Both the position numbers and the translations under genes were made by a program. A stretch of DNA of 42,637 nucleotides from an uncultured Clostridium sp. (GTDB taxonomy: Bacteria > Bacillota > Clostridia > TANB77 > CAG-508): assembly GCA_900553985.1 (NCBI GenBank), contig USFW01000012.1, positions 1-42,637 of the forward strand, in the 5' to 3' direction. Position 1 is the first letter of the stretch. Each line of letters opens with the position of its first letter. The notes below the pieces were generated by a model. The model saw only the letters and a list, made by a program, of their open reading frames with translations. It had not been told where the DNA came from and did no database searches. This document shows, one piece after another, positions 1 through 8,883 of the stretch.

Positions 1-190
1 TCTGAGTGAGAGAGGCTCATTAGGAAGCCTTACCAATTCTTTCTGAATGAAATAAATAGTCAAAATCCAAAAAAACATAATTATCAACTATTTTCAGCTA
101 CTCTACTGATAATTTTTTGAAATGGTGTTATTTACTATTAAGTTTATACAATTTTTTTTATATTTTTGTAAAAATTTATGATATGTTTTT

Positions 191-601
191 TTAAAATAGT
201 TTTTCAAATTTATCACTATATTCTTTCCAAACTTTTTTCAAATTAATTGGTTTTAAATATTTATTAGTAAAACAATGTTGAGTTTCAGCAATAATTGCAG
301 GTTTTCCAGATTTTTTATCAATAACATCATACCCCATTGTTAATCTAACACCATTATAAGATTTAACAAAAACACTAATTAAAAGAGTATCACCAAAAGT
401 TACATGGTGCTTGTATTGGCAATTTACTCCTAAAACAGGGATTGTAATTCCTCTTTCTTCAAAAGAAACAAATGGCATATTTTCACTTTCCAAGTAATAA
501 CATCTAGCTTCTTCTAAAAATCTTATGTAATTTGAATGATGAACAACCCCCATTTTATCTGTTTCATAATAGTTAATTTTTCTTTCATAAGTATAACTCA
601 A
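191..601 (-). CDS. YbgC/4HBT-type acyl-CoA thioesterase
   Basis: A 136-residue single hot-dog-fold protein. Near the N-terminus it reads YYETDKMGVVHHSNYIRFLEEAR, matching the 4-hydroxybenzoyl-CoA thioesterase/YbgC signature (Tyr-x-Asp-xx-Gly-x-Val-x-His, then the N/Y/F helix). The Asp is the usual catalytic residue of that family. Members hydrolyse acyl-CoA thioesters in the cytoplasm; the substrate here cannot be told. The start is TTG, with AAGGAAG about 8 nt upstream on the minus strand. It is divergently oriented from the amylase. The 190 bases downstream to the window edge show no further gene. Confidence 0.85.
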   Translation of the reverse strand: MSYTYERKINYYETDKMGVVHHSNYIRFLEEARCYYLESENMPFVSFEERGITIPVLGVNCQYKHHVTFGDTLLISVFVKSYNGVRLTMGYDVIDKKSGKPAIIAETQHCFTNKYLKPINLKKVWKEYSDKFEKLF

Positions 602-720
602 AATAATCGCTTCCTTGTATAGTTTATTTAGATTTTAATAAAAGGGAGAATCTAGAACCTGTAATATTTGTATGAATTATATAAAAAACAATACAATATG
701 TCAAATACTACATTAAGTTA

Positions 721-749
721 TTGTAACCCCAAATAATTAATGATATAAT
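721..749 (+). promoter_or_regulatory. Sigma-A type promoter of the amylase gene
   Basis: TTGTAA (721-726) and TATAAT (744-749) are separated by 17 nt. They lie about 25 nt ahead of the AGGAAGG ribosome binding site of the amylase. Confidence 0.65.
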
Positions 750-774
750 CACAAACTAGGAAGGTGAACAACAT

Positions 775-2214
775 ATGAAAAAAATAAATGGAGTAATAAT
801 GCAATATTTTGAATGGTATTTAGAAACAAACCAAAACTTATGGAATGAAATATCAAAAAATGCAGAAAATCTAGCTAAAATAGGAATAACAGCTTTATGG
901 CTACCACCAGCATATAAAGGAATTGGAGGAAAGGACGAAGTTGGATATGGTGTGTATGATTTATATGACTTAGGAGAATTTGACCAAAAGGGAACAATTA
1001 AAACAAAATATGGATCAAAAGAAGAATACATAAATTGTATCTTATCTCTAAAACAAGCAGGAATAGAAAGTTATGCCGATATAGTATTAAATCACAAAAT
1101 GGGAGCAGATATGCTTCAAACAATTCCAGCAGAAAAAGTAGATTGGGGAAATCACAATGAAATCGTTTCAGGAAAAGAAATTGTACGAGTTGCAACTAAA
1201 TTTACTTTTCCAGGAAGAAAGAAAAAATATTCGGATTTTGAGTGGAATTGGACCCATTTTGATGGAATTGACTATAACGACAAAACAAAAGAACATGCTA
1301 TATTCAAGTTTATAAATAAAGAATGGGCAAACGAAGTAGACGAAGAATTTGGAAATTTTGATTACCTAATGGGAGCAGATATTGATTTTCAAAATGAAGA
1401 AGTAAGAGAAGAATTATTAAGATGGGGAAAATGGTATATAGAAACAACAGATGTTGATGGTTTTAGATTAGATGCTGTAAAACATATTAATGCAGAATTT
1501 TATGAGCAATGGCTAAAAGAACTAAGGAAAGACTTAAAAGAAGAATTATTTGCAGTTGGAGAATATTGGAGTGGAGATGTTTCAAAATTACATAGATATA
1601 TAACAGAAACAAATGGCGAAACGTCGTTATTTGATGTTCCATTACATTACAATTTCTATAATGCATCAAGAGATGAAAATTATGATTTAACACAAATCTT
1701 AGACAAAACTTTAATGAAAGAAAATCCAAGTAAAGCCGTAACATTTGTAGATAACCATGATACACAACCAGAACAAAGTTTACAAAGTTATGTAGAAAGA
1801 TGGTTTAAGTTACCGGCATATTCAATAATACTTTTGAGAGATGAAGGATATCCATGTGTTTTTTATGGTGATTTTTATGGTATAAAACATAATGATATAG
1901 AAAAAATAGAAGGACTAAAAGAAATGATAACTATAAGAAAAGAAAAAGCATATGGAAAACAAAATGATTATTTTGACAATCCAAGTTGCATCGGATGGAC
2001 AAGAGAAGGTGACGAAGAACATATAAAATCAGGAGTTGCCGTATTAATTTCTAATAAATATGACTCTGAAAAAAGAATGTACATAGGAAAAAATTTAGTA
2101 GGAGAAGAGTTTATAGATGCAATAGGTAATTGCGAAGAAAAAGTTATAATAGATGAAGAGGGATTTGGGAACTTTAAAGTAAAAGCAAAATCAGTTTCAG
2201 TATGGGTTAGATAA
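775..2214 (+). CDS. Intracellular alpha-amylase, glycoside hydrolase family 13
   Basis: A 479-residue GH13 enzyme hydrolysing alpha-1,4-glucans. It has no signal peptide, so it should act in the cytoplasm, for example on glycogen or imported maltodextrins. The N-terminus (MQYFEWY, then ALWLPPAYKG) and DIVLNHKMGAD match liquefying amylases. The catalytic triad is visible: nucleophile Asp about residue 233 in DGFRLDAVKH, acid/base Glu about 263 in VGEYW, and transition-state Asp about 329 in VDNHDTQ. The length equals typical cytoplasmic AmyA-type enzymes. It is a single-gene unit with its own promoter and an AGGAAGG site 10 nt before ATG. Confidence 0.95.
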   Translation: MKKINGVIMQYFEWYLETNQNLWNEISKNAENLAKIGITALWLPPAYKGIGGKDEVGYGVYDLYDLGEFDQKGTIKTKYGSKEEYINCILSLKQAGIESYADIVLNHKMGADMLQTIPAEKVDWGNHNEIVSGKEIVRVATKFTFPGRKKKYSDFEWNWTHFDGIDYNDKTKEHAIFKFINKEWANEVDEEFGNFDYLMGADIDFQNEEVREELLRWGKWYIETTDVDGFRLDAVKHINAEFYEQWLKELRKDLKEELFAVGEYWSGDVSKLHRYITETNGETSLFDVPLHYNFYNASRDENYDLTQILDKTLMKENPSKAVTFVDNHDTQPEQSLQSYVERWFKLPAYSIILLRDEGYPCVFYGDFYGIKHNDIEKIEGLKEMITIRKEKAYGKQNDYFDNPSCIGWTREGDEEHIKSGVAVLISNKYDSEKRMYIGKNLVGEEFIDAIGNCEEKVIIDEEGFGNFKVKAKSVSVWVR

Positions 2215-2362
2215 AGATATTTTACAGAATTAAGATATTTGGAATTTGCTTATAAGATTTACATTTATAAATGAAAGGATATTAGAATAAATTATTTATA
2301 TATAATTTAAATAGTTAAAGCGAGGAAGTTTTAAAGTTATTAATAAAGTTTTTCATAAAGTA

Positions 2363-2392
2363 TTGACTTATAAGAGGAAAATACTGTATAAT
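2363..2392 (+). promoter_or_regulatory. Promoter and long leader of rpsB
   Basis: TTGACT (2363-2368) and TATAAT (2387-2392) with an 18-nt spacer. A leader of roughly 100 nt follows before the rpsB start. Ribosomal protein S2 leaders can be autoregulatory in other bacteria; I see no diagnostic structure here, so that role is only a possibility. The rest of the 2215-2501 gap is AT-rich with no gene. Confidence 0.65.
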
Positions 2393-2501
2393 AATTAATG
2401 TAATTAAACACATAAAGCGAGTTTTAAAGGAAGTGCCTAAATAATAGGTCCAAAGAAACTATGAACTTTATGGAAGAAATAACAAAAGGGAGGAATTTAA
2501 A

Positions 2502-3272
2502 ATGGCAGTAGTTGCAATGAAACAATTACTTGAAGCAGGTGTTCATTTCGGACATCAAACAAGAAGATGGGATCCTAAAATGGCTGAATACATATTCCAA
2601 GCTAGAAATGGTATCCACATTATCGATTTACAAAAAACATCAAAAAAATTAGATGAAGCATATGAATTCATCAAAGAACAAGCAGAAGAAGGAAAAACAG
2701 TTCTTTTTGTAGGAACAAAAAAACAAGCACAAGAATGTATGAAAGAAGCTGCATTAAAATGTGGAATGTACTATGTTGACCAAAGATGGTTAGGAGGAAT
2801 GTTAACAAACTTTGACACAATCCAAACAAGAATTAAAAGATTAAAAGACTTAGAAACTATGGCTGAAGACGGTACATTTGATGTATTACCTAAAAAAGAA
2901 GTAATATTATTAAAAAAAGAAATGGAAAAACTAGAAAGAAATCTTGGTGGAATTAAAGATATGGATAAATTACCAGGAGTTATATTCTTAGTAGATCCTA
3001 AAAAAGAAAGAATAGCAGTATTAGAAGCTAAAAAATTAAATATACCAGTAGTAGGATTAGTTGATACAAACTGTAACCCAGAAGAAGTAGACTATGCTAT
3101 ACCAGGAAATGACGATGCTATAAGAGCTGTTAAATTAATAGCAGATGTTATGGCAAATGCAGTTATCGAAGGTAGACAAGGTGAAAGCTTCGAAGTTGAA
3201 ACAGAAGAACAACCAATTGAAGAAGAAGTTACTACAATGGAACAAGTTGTTGAAACTAGTGAAGAAAACTAA
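2502..3272 (+). CDS. rpsB: 30S ribosomal protein S2
   Basis: A 256-residue S2 protein. Landmarks are LLEAGVHFGHQTRRWDPKM at the start, FVGTKKQAQE, QRWLGGMLTNF, and PVVGLVDTNCNPEEVDYAIPGNDDA, all characteristic of S2. The acidic C-terminal tail (about residues 230-256) is an extension typical of Clostridia. It is assembled late on the small subunit, where it helps tether S1-like or mRNA contacts. AGGGAGG lies 8 nt before ATG. It is followed by tsf, the standard bacterial order, but with a hairpin terminator between them. Confidence 0.98.
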   Translation: MAVVAMKQLLEAGVHFGHQTRRWDPKMAEYIFQARNGIHIIDLQKTSKKLDEAYEFIKEQAEEGKTVLFVGTKKQAQECMKEAALKCGMYYVDQRWLGGMLTNFDTIQTRIKRLKDLETMAEDGTFDVLPKKEVILLKKEMEKLERNLGGIKDMDKLPGVIFLVDPKKERIAVLEAKKLNIPVVGLVDTNCNPEEVDYAIPGNDDAIRAVKLIADVMANAVIEGRQGESFEVETEEQPIEEEVTTMEQVVETSEEN

Positions 3273-3352
3273 TTTTTAATTAATTAAATTAGGATGAGAG
3301 TAATAATAAAAAATTTACTAAATAAATAAAATTAAAGTTAAAAACAAAAAAG

Positions 3353-3386
3353 AAGAGTAGAGCTTTTCTGCTCTACTCTTTTAATT
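3353..3386 (+). terminator. Intrinsic terminator or attenuator between rpsB and tsf
   Basis: Perfect 11-bp inverted repeat AAGAGTAGAGC / GCTCTACTCTT with a 6-nt loop, followed by TTTAATTT. It would reduce read-through from rpsB into tsf. Confidence 0.8.
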
Positions 3387-3408
3387 TATATAAAAGGGAG
3401 GAATTTTA

Positions 3409-4287
3409 ATGGTAACAGCTAGCTTAGTTAAAGAATTAAGAGAAAAAACAGGTGCAGGAATGATGGACTGCAAAAAAGTTTTAACAGAAACAGATGGAGA
3501 CATGGAAAAAGCAATTGAACTTTTAAGAGAAAGAGGAATTGCAAAAGCAGCTAAAAAATCAGGAAGAGTTGCAGCAGAAGGTTTAGTAGAAGCTTATATA
3601 TCAGAAGATGGAAAAGTTGGAGCAATAGTAGAAGTAAACTCTGAAACAGATTTCGTTGCTAAAAATGAAGAATTCAAAACTTTTGTAATGGATGTAGCAA
3701 AACAAGTTGTAGAAAAAAATCCAAAAGATGTAGAAGAATTATTAAATCAAGAAGCAATTTTTGAAGCTGGAAAAACAGTAAATGAAGCATTAATAGGAAA
3801 AATAGCTACAATAGGAGAAAATTTAAGTATAAGAAGATTTGCTAGATTCGAATCAAAAGGATTAATAGAAAAATATATCCATGGAGATGGAAAAATAGCA
3901 GTTCTTGTAAACATGACAAAAGGAGATAAAGAATTAGCAAAAGACTTATGTATGCAAATAGCAGCAGCTAGACCTGAATTTGTAACAAGAGAAGAAGTAC
4001 CACAAGAAAGAGTAGACAAAGAAATGGAAATCTTAAAAGTTCAAGCTATGAATGAAGGAAAACCAGAACAAATAGCTGAAAAAATAGTACAAGGTAGAGT
4101 GGGAAAATTCTATGAAGAAATTTGTTTAGTAGATCAAGTATTTGTAAAAGATTCAAGTATGAAGGTATCTGAATTATTAAAACAAAAAGATGCAGAAATA
4201 GTTGAATTTGCAAGATTTGAAAAAGGTGAAGGAATCGAGAAAAAAGAAGAAAACTTTGCTGAAGAAGTTATGAATCAATTAAAATAG
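3409..4287 (+). CDS. tsf: Elongation factor Ts
   Basis: A 292-residue guanine-nucleotide exchange factor for EF-Tu. The N-terminal UBA-like domain has VKELREKTGAGMMDCKKVL and the core has VEVNSETDFVAKNEEF, the two EF-Ts signatures. The rest forms the dimerisation and C-terminal modules. AGGGAGG sits 8 nt before ATG. No separate promoter is obvious after the upstream terminator, so expression probably relies on partial read-through from rpsB. Confidence 0.97.
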   Translation: MVTASLVKELREKTGAGMMDCKKVLTETDGDMEKAIELLRERGIAKAAKKSGRVAAEGLVEAYISEDGKVGAIVEVNSETDFVAKNEEFKTFVMDVAKQVVEKNPKDVEELLNQEAIFEAGKTVNEALIGKIATIGENLSIRRFARFESKGLIEKYIHGDGKIAVLVNMTKGDKELAKDLCMQIAAARPEFVTREEVPQERVDKEMEILKVQAMNEGKPEQIAEKIVQGRVGKFYEEICLVDQVFVKDSSMKVSELLKQKDAEIVEFARFEKGEGIEKKEENFAEEVMNQLK

Positions 4288-4314
4288 AATTTAATATATT
4301 TTAAATATTTTATA

Positions 4315-4366
4315 AAATTAGGATTAATCTAATGTATGAGCAATTAGGATAATCCTAATTTTTATT
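4315..4366 (+). terminator. Terminator after tsf
   Basis: AAATTAGGATTA (4315-4326) pairs with TAATCCTAATTT (4350-4361) and runs into a T-rich tract (TTTTATTTT). Confidence 0.7.
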
Positions 4367-4376
4367 TTATAAATTA

Positions 4377-4404
4377 TTGATATTGTTATTTTTTATGTTA
4401 AAAT
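4377..4404 (+). promoter_or_regulatory. Candidate promoter of the DUF2207 gene
   Basis: TTGATA (4377-4382) and TAAAAT (4399-4404), spacer 16 nt, about 35 nt upstream of the ATG and its GGAGGG site. Confidence 0.45.
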
Positions 4405-4441
4405 ATATTCATAAAAATGTATAAGAAAAAATGGAGGGTGT

Positions 4442-6352
4442 ATGAAAAATTTAAAGAAAATAGTATTAGTTTTAATTTTTATGATTTTAAATATAATATT
4501 GCTATCACCAAAAGCACAAGCAAGTGGAAATCTATATCTAAATAAATTGGAGTTCTATGCAAATATAAACTCTGATGGTAGTATGAATGTAACAGAAATA
4601 TGGGATATAGATATAAGTAACACTAATACATTGTATAAGACTTTTAAAACTGATAGAGAGAAATATTCAGGAATACAGAATGTAGAAGTAATAGAGATTA
4701 CTAATGGACAAAACAAAAAATTGAATAAAACAAATGAATTATTATGGCATTTAGATAAAGACTCATATTATGGTTTGAAAAATGACAATGGTGATTTTGA
4801 AATTGCATGGGGAGTTGGACTAGATAATGGAAAAGAAACAAGAAAATATAAAATTTCATATAAAGTAAATGATGTGATTTCAAAATATAATGATTATGCA
4901 GAATTATATTGGCAATTCATAGGAGAAGATTTTGAAATAGATGCAAAAAAAATAACAGCTACTATAAATCTTCCTGAAAAGGTTAAAAATAAAGAAGATA
5001 TAAAAGTGTGGGGACATACTGAAGACTTAAATGGAGAAATTTATGCAACTGATTCAGATAAAATAGAATTTGAAATAAATAATTTTATAAGTGGAAAATA
5101 TGTGGAAATAAGAACATTATTTCCAACAGAATTAATAAATGAAGCAAATAAATTATATAACAAAGAGATTTTAGGAGCAGCAATAAAAGAAGAAACAAAA
5201 TGGGTAGATGAAGCAAATGCAAAAAGAAGACAAAGAGATAGCCAAAATTTAATTATAACATTAGTCGTAACTTTAGTAAGTGTTGCATTAGGTACATATA
5301 GCATAAAAAAAGCTATAAAATTATCAAATGAAGTAAAAGAAAACAAAAAATATAAATCAACATATAGTGGAGAATATTTTAGAGATATACCAAGAGAAAA
5401 TGCAACACCTGCACAAGCTTTACATATATATAAAGAAACAATAACAGGTTTTTCTGAAAATGACATTGGTAAAATAATTTCATCAACATTATTGGATTTA
5501 AGTTTAAAAAAATATATAAATTTTAATGTGGAAAAAGAAAATAAGAAAGAAAAAATTACAATAGAAATCATAAATGAAAATATTGAACAATTATCATCAG
5601 ATGAAAAAGTAGTATTTGAATTTTTACAAAAGGCTTGTGAAGATAATAAAAAAATAACAGTAAAAGAATTAGAAAAATATATAAAAAAATTAGAAAATGG
5701 AAAAATTATAGCTTTAAAAACAGAACTTAATCATTGTACGAAGGAAGAATTAGTAAAAGAAAAAATCTATGATTTAGAAGAAGAAAAGAAATATAAAAAA
5801 TACACATCTGAAAATTCATTATGCATAATTATAATATTTATTGCTATTATGGGATTTTTTATTTTAATGCAACAGGCGAACATAATAGGAATAGCTATAT
5901 TAGTAATGTTAATAATTAGTGAAATAGTAGCATTACAAATTAATCAAAAATCAATTAAGAAAATTAATGTATATACTCAAAAAGGAATAAATGAAAAGAA
6001 ACAATGGAAAGATTTGAGAAAATATATGAAAGATTTTTCACGACTTAATGAAAGAGAAATACCGGAAATTATAATATGGGAAAAATTTTTAGTTTTTGCA
6101 ACAGTGTTTAATATTGCAGATAAGGTATTAGAACAATTAAAAATAGTATATCCAAATATTGAAAAAAAACTATCAATAAACAATTATGGATATATGTATT
6201 TAATGATGAATACTAATTTCTCAAGAAGTTTTACAAATGCAATAAATAATTCAATTTCATCAGCATATTCATCAGCATCAGGTGGAGGAGGAGGCTTCTC
6301 TGGCGGAGGTGGTGCTGGACGGTGGTCGGCGGAGGCGGCGGCCGGAAGGTAA
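4442..6352 (+). CDS. DUF2207 membrane protein with a recoded Gly-rich tail
   Basis: About 635 residues. It starts with a signal peptide (hydrophobic residues 6-24, then AQASG), followed by an extracytoplasmic beta-rich domain (about 30-260), a transmembrane segment near 270-290, a cytoplasmic region, and two more membrane segments near 460-500. This is the architecture of DUF2207 proteins, whose function is unknown. Such proteins end in a glycine-rich run. Here the triplet reading gives an un-family-like end (RWSAEAAAGR). If the three in-frame CGG codons at 6320, 6327 and 6343 are each passed by skipping the C, the tail becomes nine glycines and an Arg. It ends at the same TAA, because three +1 steps restore the frame. 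The membrane-protein assignment is firm; the tail reading is inference. Confidence 0.85.
   Translation: MKNLKKIVLVLIFMILNIILLSPKAQASGNLYLNKLEFYANINSDGSMNVTEIWDIDISNTNTLYKTFKTDREKYSGIQNVEVIEITNGQNKKLNKTNELLWHLDKDSYYGLKNDNGDFEIAWGVGLDNGKETRKYKISYKVNDVISKYNDYAELYWQFIGEDFEIDAKKITATINLPEKVKNKEDIKVWGHTEDLNGEIYATDSDKIEFEINNFISGKYVEIRTLFPTELINEANKLYNKEILGAAIKEETKWVDEANAKRRQRDSQNLIITLVVTLVSVALGTYSIKKAIKLSNEVKENKKYKSTYSGEYFRDIPRENATPAQALHIYKETITGFSENDIGKIISSTLLDLSLKKYINFNVEKENKKEKITIEIINENIEQLSSDEKVVFEFLQKACEDNKKITVKELEKYIKKLENGKIIALKTELNHCTKEELVKEKIYDLEEEKKYKKYTSENSLCIIIIFIAIMGFFILMQQANIIGIAILVMLIISEIVALQINQKSIKKINVYTQKGINEKKQWKDLRKYMKDFSRLNEREIPEIIIWEKFLVFATVFNIADKVLEQLKIVYPNIEKKLSINNYGYMYLMMNTNFSRSFTNAINNSISSAYSSASGGGGGFSGGGGAGRWSAEAAAGR
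6320..6346 (+). other. Three in-frame CGG recoding sites in the Gly-rich tail
   Basis: Read from the gene frame, CGGT at 6320-6323 follows GGA, CGGC at 6327-6330 follows GGT, and CGGA at 6343-6346 follows GGC. Each is in frame only if the previous one was crossed as four bases. With four-base reading, everything between them is glycine codons and the stop at 6350-6352 is met in frame. Confidence 0.7.
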
Positions 6353-6525
6353 AATAAAATTTAAAATCCAGAAATAAAAAACAAATTATAGAAAAAGTTG
6401 TTACAATAGTGACAATGAATATTTTATTATTAAGAAAAAATTAAGAAATTAGCATAAAAAAGGTGTATTTTTTCAAAATATATGATAGAATAACTCTGAT
6501 AAATTAAATAAGGAGAGTGAATTAC

Positions 6526-7233
6526 TTGGCAGAATTAAAATATAAAAGAGTATTACTAAAATTAAGCGGAGAAGCATTAGCAGGAAACCAAAAAAATGGA
6601 GTCGATGCCGAGACAGTAGGAAAGATTTGTGATAAAGTAAAAGAAATTGTTGATTTAGGAGTTCAAGTAGCAATTGTAGTAGGAGGAGGAAATTTCTGGA
6701 GAGGAAGAAATGGACATCAAATGGAAAGAACAACAGCTGACTACATGGGAATGCTTGCTACTGCTATGAATGGATTAGCACTTCAAGATGCTTTAGAAAC
6801 AAGAGGAATACATTCAAGAGTTCAAACAGCAATAGAAATGAGAGAAATAGCAGAACCATTTATTCAAAGAAAAGCAGAAAAACATTTAAATAGAGGTAGA
6901 GTTGTAATATTTGCTTGTGGCACAGGACACCCATATTTTACAACAGATACAGCAGCAGTTTTAAGAGCGATAGAAATAAAAGCAGATATAATTTTATTAG
7001 GAAAAGCAATAGATGCAGTATATTCAGCTGACCCTAAGATAGAGCCAGATGCAACTAGATTTGAAGAAATCTCGTACTTAGAAGTACTAAATAAAGACTT
7101 AAAAGTAATGGACTCAACAGCAACAGCAATGTGTAGAGATAATAATATACCATTATTAGTATTCGGAATAGCTGACCCTGAAAATATAGTAAGAGCAGTA
7201 AAAGGTGAAAAAATAGGTACAATAGTATCATAG
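6526..7233 (+). CDS. pyrH: UMP kinase
   Basis: A 235-residue amino-acid-kinase-fold enzyme phosphorylating UMP to UDP. Landmarks are LLKLSGEAL near the N-terminus, VVGGGNFWRG, DYMGMLATAMNGLAL, GTGHPYFTTDTAA and VDAVYSADPK-like AVYSADPKI, all PyrH signatures. I take TTG at 6526 as the start: AGGAG lies 9 nt upstream, whereas the GTG at 6517 is only 1-2 nt from it. It is followed by frr, the usual partner. Confidence 0.96.
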   Translation: MAELKYKRVLLKLSGEALAGNQKNGVDAETVGKICDKVKEIVDLGVQVAIVVGGGNFWRGRNGHQMERTTADYMGMLATAMNGLALQDALETRGIHSRVQTAIEMREIAEPFIQRKAEKHLNRGRVVIFACGTGHPYFTTDTAAVLRAIEIKADIILLGKAIDAVYSADPKIEPDATRFEEISYLEVLNKDLKVMDSTATAMCRDNNIPLLVFGIADPENIVRAVKGEKIGTIVS

Positions 7234-7317
7234 AATAAAAATATAAATGTAAGGCTAGAAAAAAGAAAAGAAATATAAAAAATAGCCATATAATAAAAAA
7301 CAAAAAGGAGAATGAAA

Positions 7318-7866
7318 ATGGATTATACAAAAATACAAGAAAAAATGGAAAAAACAATAAATAATTTTGCAGAAAGATTATCAGAAATAAGAGCTGGAAG
7401 AGCAAATCCAGCAATATTAAATAAAGTAAAAATAGATTATTATGGAACACCAACACCAATTAATCAAATGGCAGGAATATCAGTTCCAGAAGCTAGATTA
7501 ATAGTAATTCAACCATGGGATGTAAGTGTTTTAAAAGATATAGAAAAAGCAATTTTAGCATCAGATATAGGAATTAACCCAAATAATGATGGAAAGGTAA
7601 TAAGACTAGCTTTTCCTGAATTAAATGAAGAAAGAAGAAAAGAATTAGTAAAAGATATAAAGAAAATGGCAGAAGAAGCTAAAGTAGCTGTAAGAGGATC
7701 TAGAAGAGATGGAATAGAAGCAGCAAAAGCAGAACAAAAAGAAGGTAATATGACAGAAGATGAATTAAAACAAGCAGAAAATGAGATTCAAAAGCTTACA
7801 GACAAAAATGTAGAAGAAATTGATAAAATATTAGCAAATAAAGAAAAAGAAATAATGTCAGTATAA
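7318..7866 (+). CDS. frr: Ribosome recycling factor
   Basis: A 182-residue RRF that splits post-termination ribosomes together with EF-G. It shows LSEIRAGRANPAIL, YYGTPTPINQMAGISVPEARL and the hinge region, with VRGSRRDGIEAAK in the three-helix bundle. The ATG at 7318 is preferred over that at 7312 because AGGAG ends only 1 nt before the latter. The length matches the family (about 185). Confidence 0.97.
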   Translation: MDYTKIQEKMEKTINNFAERLSEIRAGRANPAILNKVKIDYYGTPTPINQMAGISVPEARLIVIQPWDVSVLKDIEKAILASDIGINPNNDGKVIRLAFPELNEERRKELVKDIKKMAEEAKVAVRGSRRDGIEAAKAEQKEGNMTEDELKQAENEIQKLTDKNVEEIDKILANKEKEIMSV

Positions 7867-7974
7867 AAACTTGAAAATATGACAAGTAATATCTGAAGTT
7901 TATAAATAATTACTTCTAAAACCAACGATTTATATTTTTGTTAAACTATAACCTTGAAGGGGAACGATAGAAAA

Positions 7975-8865
7975 ATGGAATTTAAACAAAAGTTGCTAGA
8001 ATATCAAGAAATAATAAATAAAGAATTAGAAAAAAACATAATAAAACAAGATTGCTTAGAAAAGACTTTAAATTCTTCAGTAGAATATAGCTTACTAGCA
8101 GGAGGAAAAAGGCTTAGACCAATTTTAATATTAGCTTCATATGAATTGTTTAAAAATGATGTAGAAAAATGTATGCCATATGCAGTTGCATTAGAAATGG
8201 TACATAATTTTTCATTAATACATGATGACTTACCAGGAATTGATAATGATGATTTTAGACATGGAAAATTAACAAATCATAAGCAGTTTAATGAAGCAAC
8301 AGCAATTTTAGCAGGAGATAAATTATTAAATAATAGCTATAAAATTATAAGTGAAGATTTGCTAAAAACAGCATCAGAACAAGAACTAAAAATAAAGATG
8401 AAAATATTCAATGAATTTTCAGTAGCAATAGATAAAATGATTATTGGAGAATATGTAGATACTGAGTATGAAGGAAAAGAAATAACAGCAGAAGATTTAG
8501 ATTTTATACATGAAAATAAAACAGGCGCATTTTTAATATTGAGTGTTAGAATAGGTGCAATGCTTGCAAATTCAAGTGACAAAGATTTAGAAAAACTAAC
8601 TAATTATGCTAAGAAAATAGGTCTAGCATTTCAAGTAAAAGATGATATTTTATCAGAAGAAGGAAATGAAAAAATATTAGGAAAACCGGTAGGAAATGAT
8701 AAAAAATTAAAAAAATGTACATATGTATCTAAATATGGTTTAGAAAAAGCAAAAGAAATATTAAATCAAATTATAGAAGATAGTATAAAGGAAATAGCAG
8801 AATATGGAGAAAAAGCAACTTTTCTAATAGAATTATCAAGATATATAGCAAATAGAAATAAATAA
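7975..8865 (+). CDS. Short-chain polyprenyl (farnesyl/geranylgeranyl) diphosphate synthase
   Basis: A 296-residue trans-prenyltransferase of the IspA type. It condenses isopentenyl diphosphate with allylic diphosphates. The first aspartate-rich motif is HDDLPGIDNDDFRHGK (about residues 83-98) and the second is QVKDDILSEEGN. GGKRLRP near residue 44 binds diphosphate. It lies just upstream of uppS and should supply its farnesyl primer. The start is ATG 7975 after AAGGGG. The conserved Arg in GGKRLRP is written AGG, which shows that AGG is a normal Arg codon here. Confidence 0.93.
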   Translation: MEFKQKLLEYQEIINKELEKNIIKQDCLEKTLNSSVEYSLLAGGKRLRPILILASYELFKNDVEKCMPYAVALEMVHNFSLIHDDLPGIDNDDFRHGKLTNHKQFNEATAILAGDKLLNNSYKIISEDLLKTASEQELKIKMKIFNEFSVAIDKMIIGEYVDTEYEGKEITAEDLDFIHENKTGAFLILSVRIGAMLANSSDKDLEKLTNYAKKIGLAFQVKDDILSEEGNEKILGKPVGNDKKLKKCTYVSKYGLEKAKEILNQIIEDSIKEIAEYGEKATFLIELSRYIANRNK

Positions 8866-8883
8866 TATAAGTGAGGATAAAAA

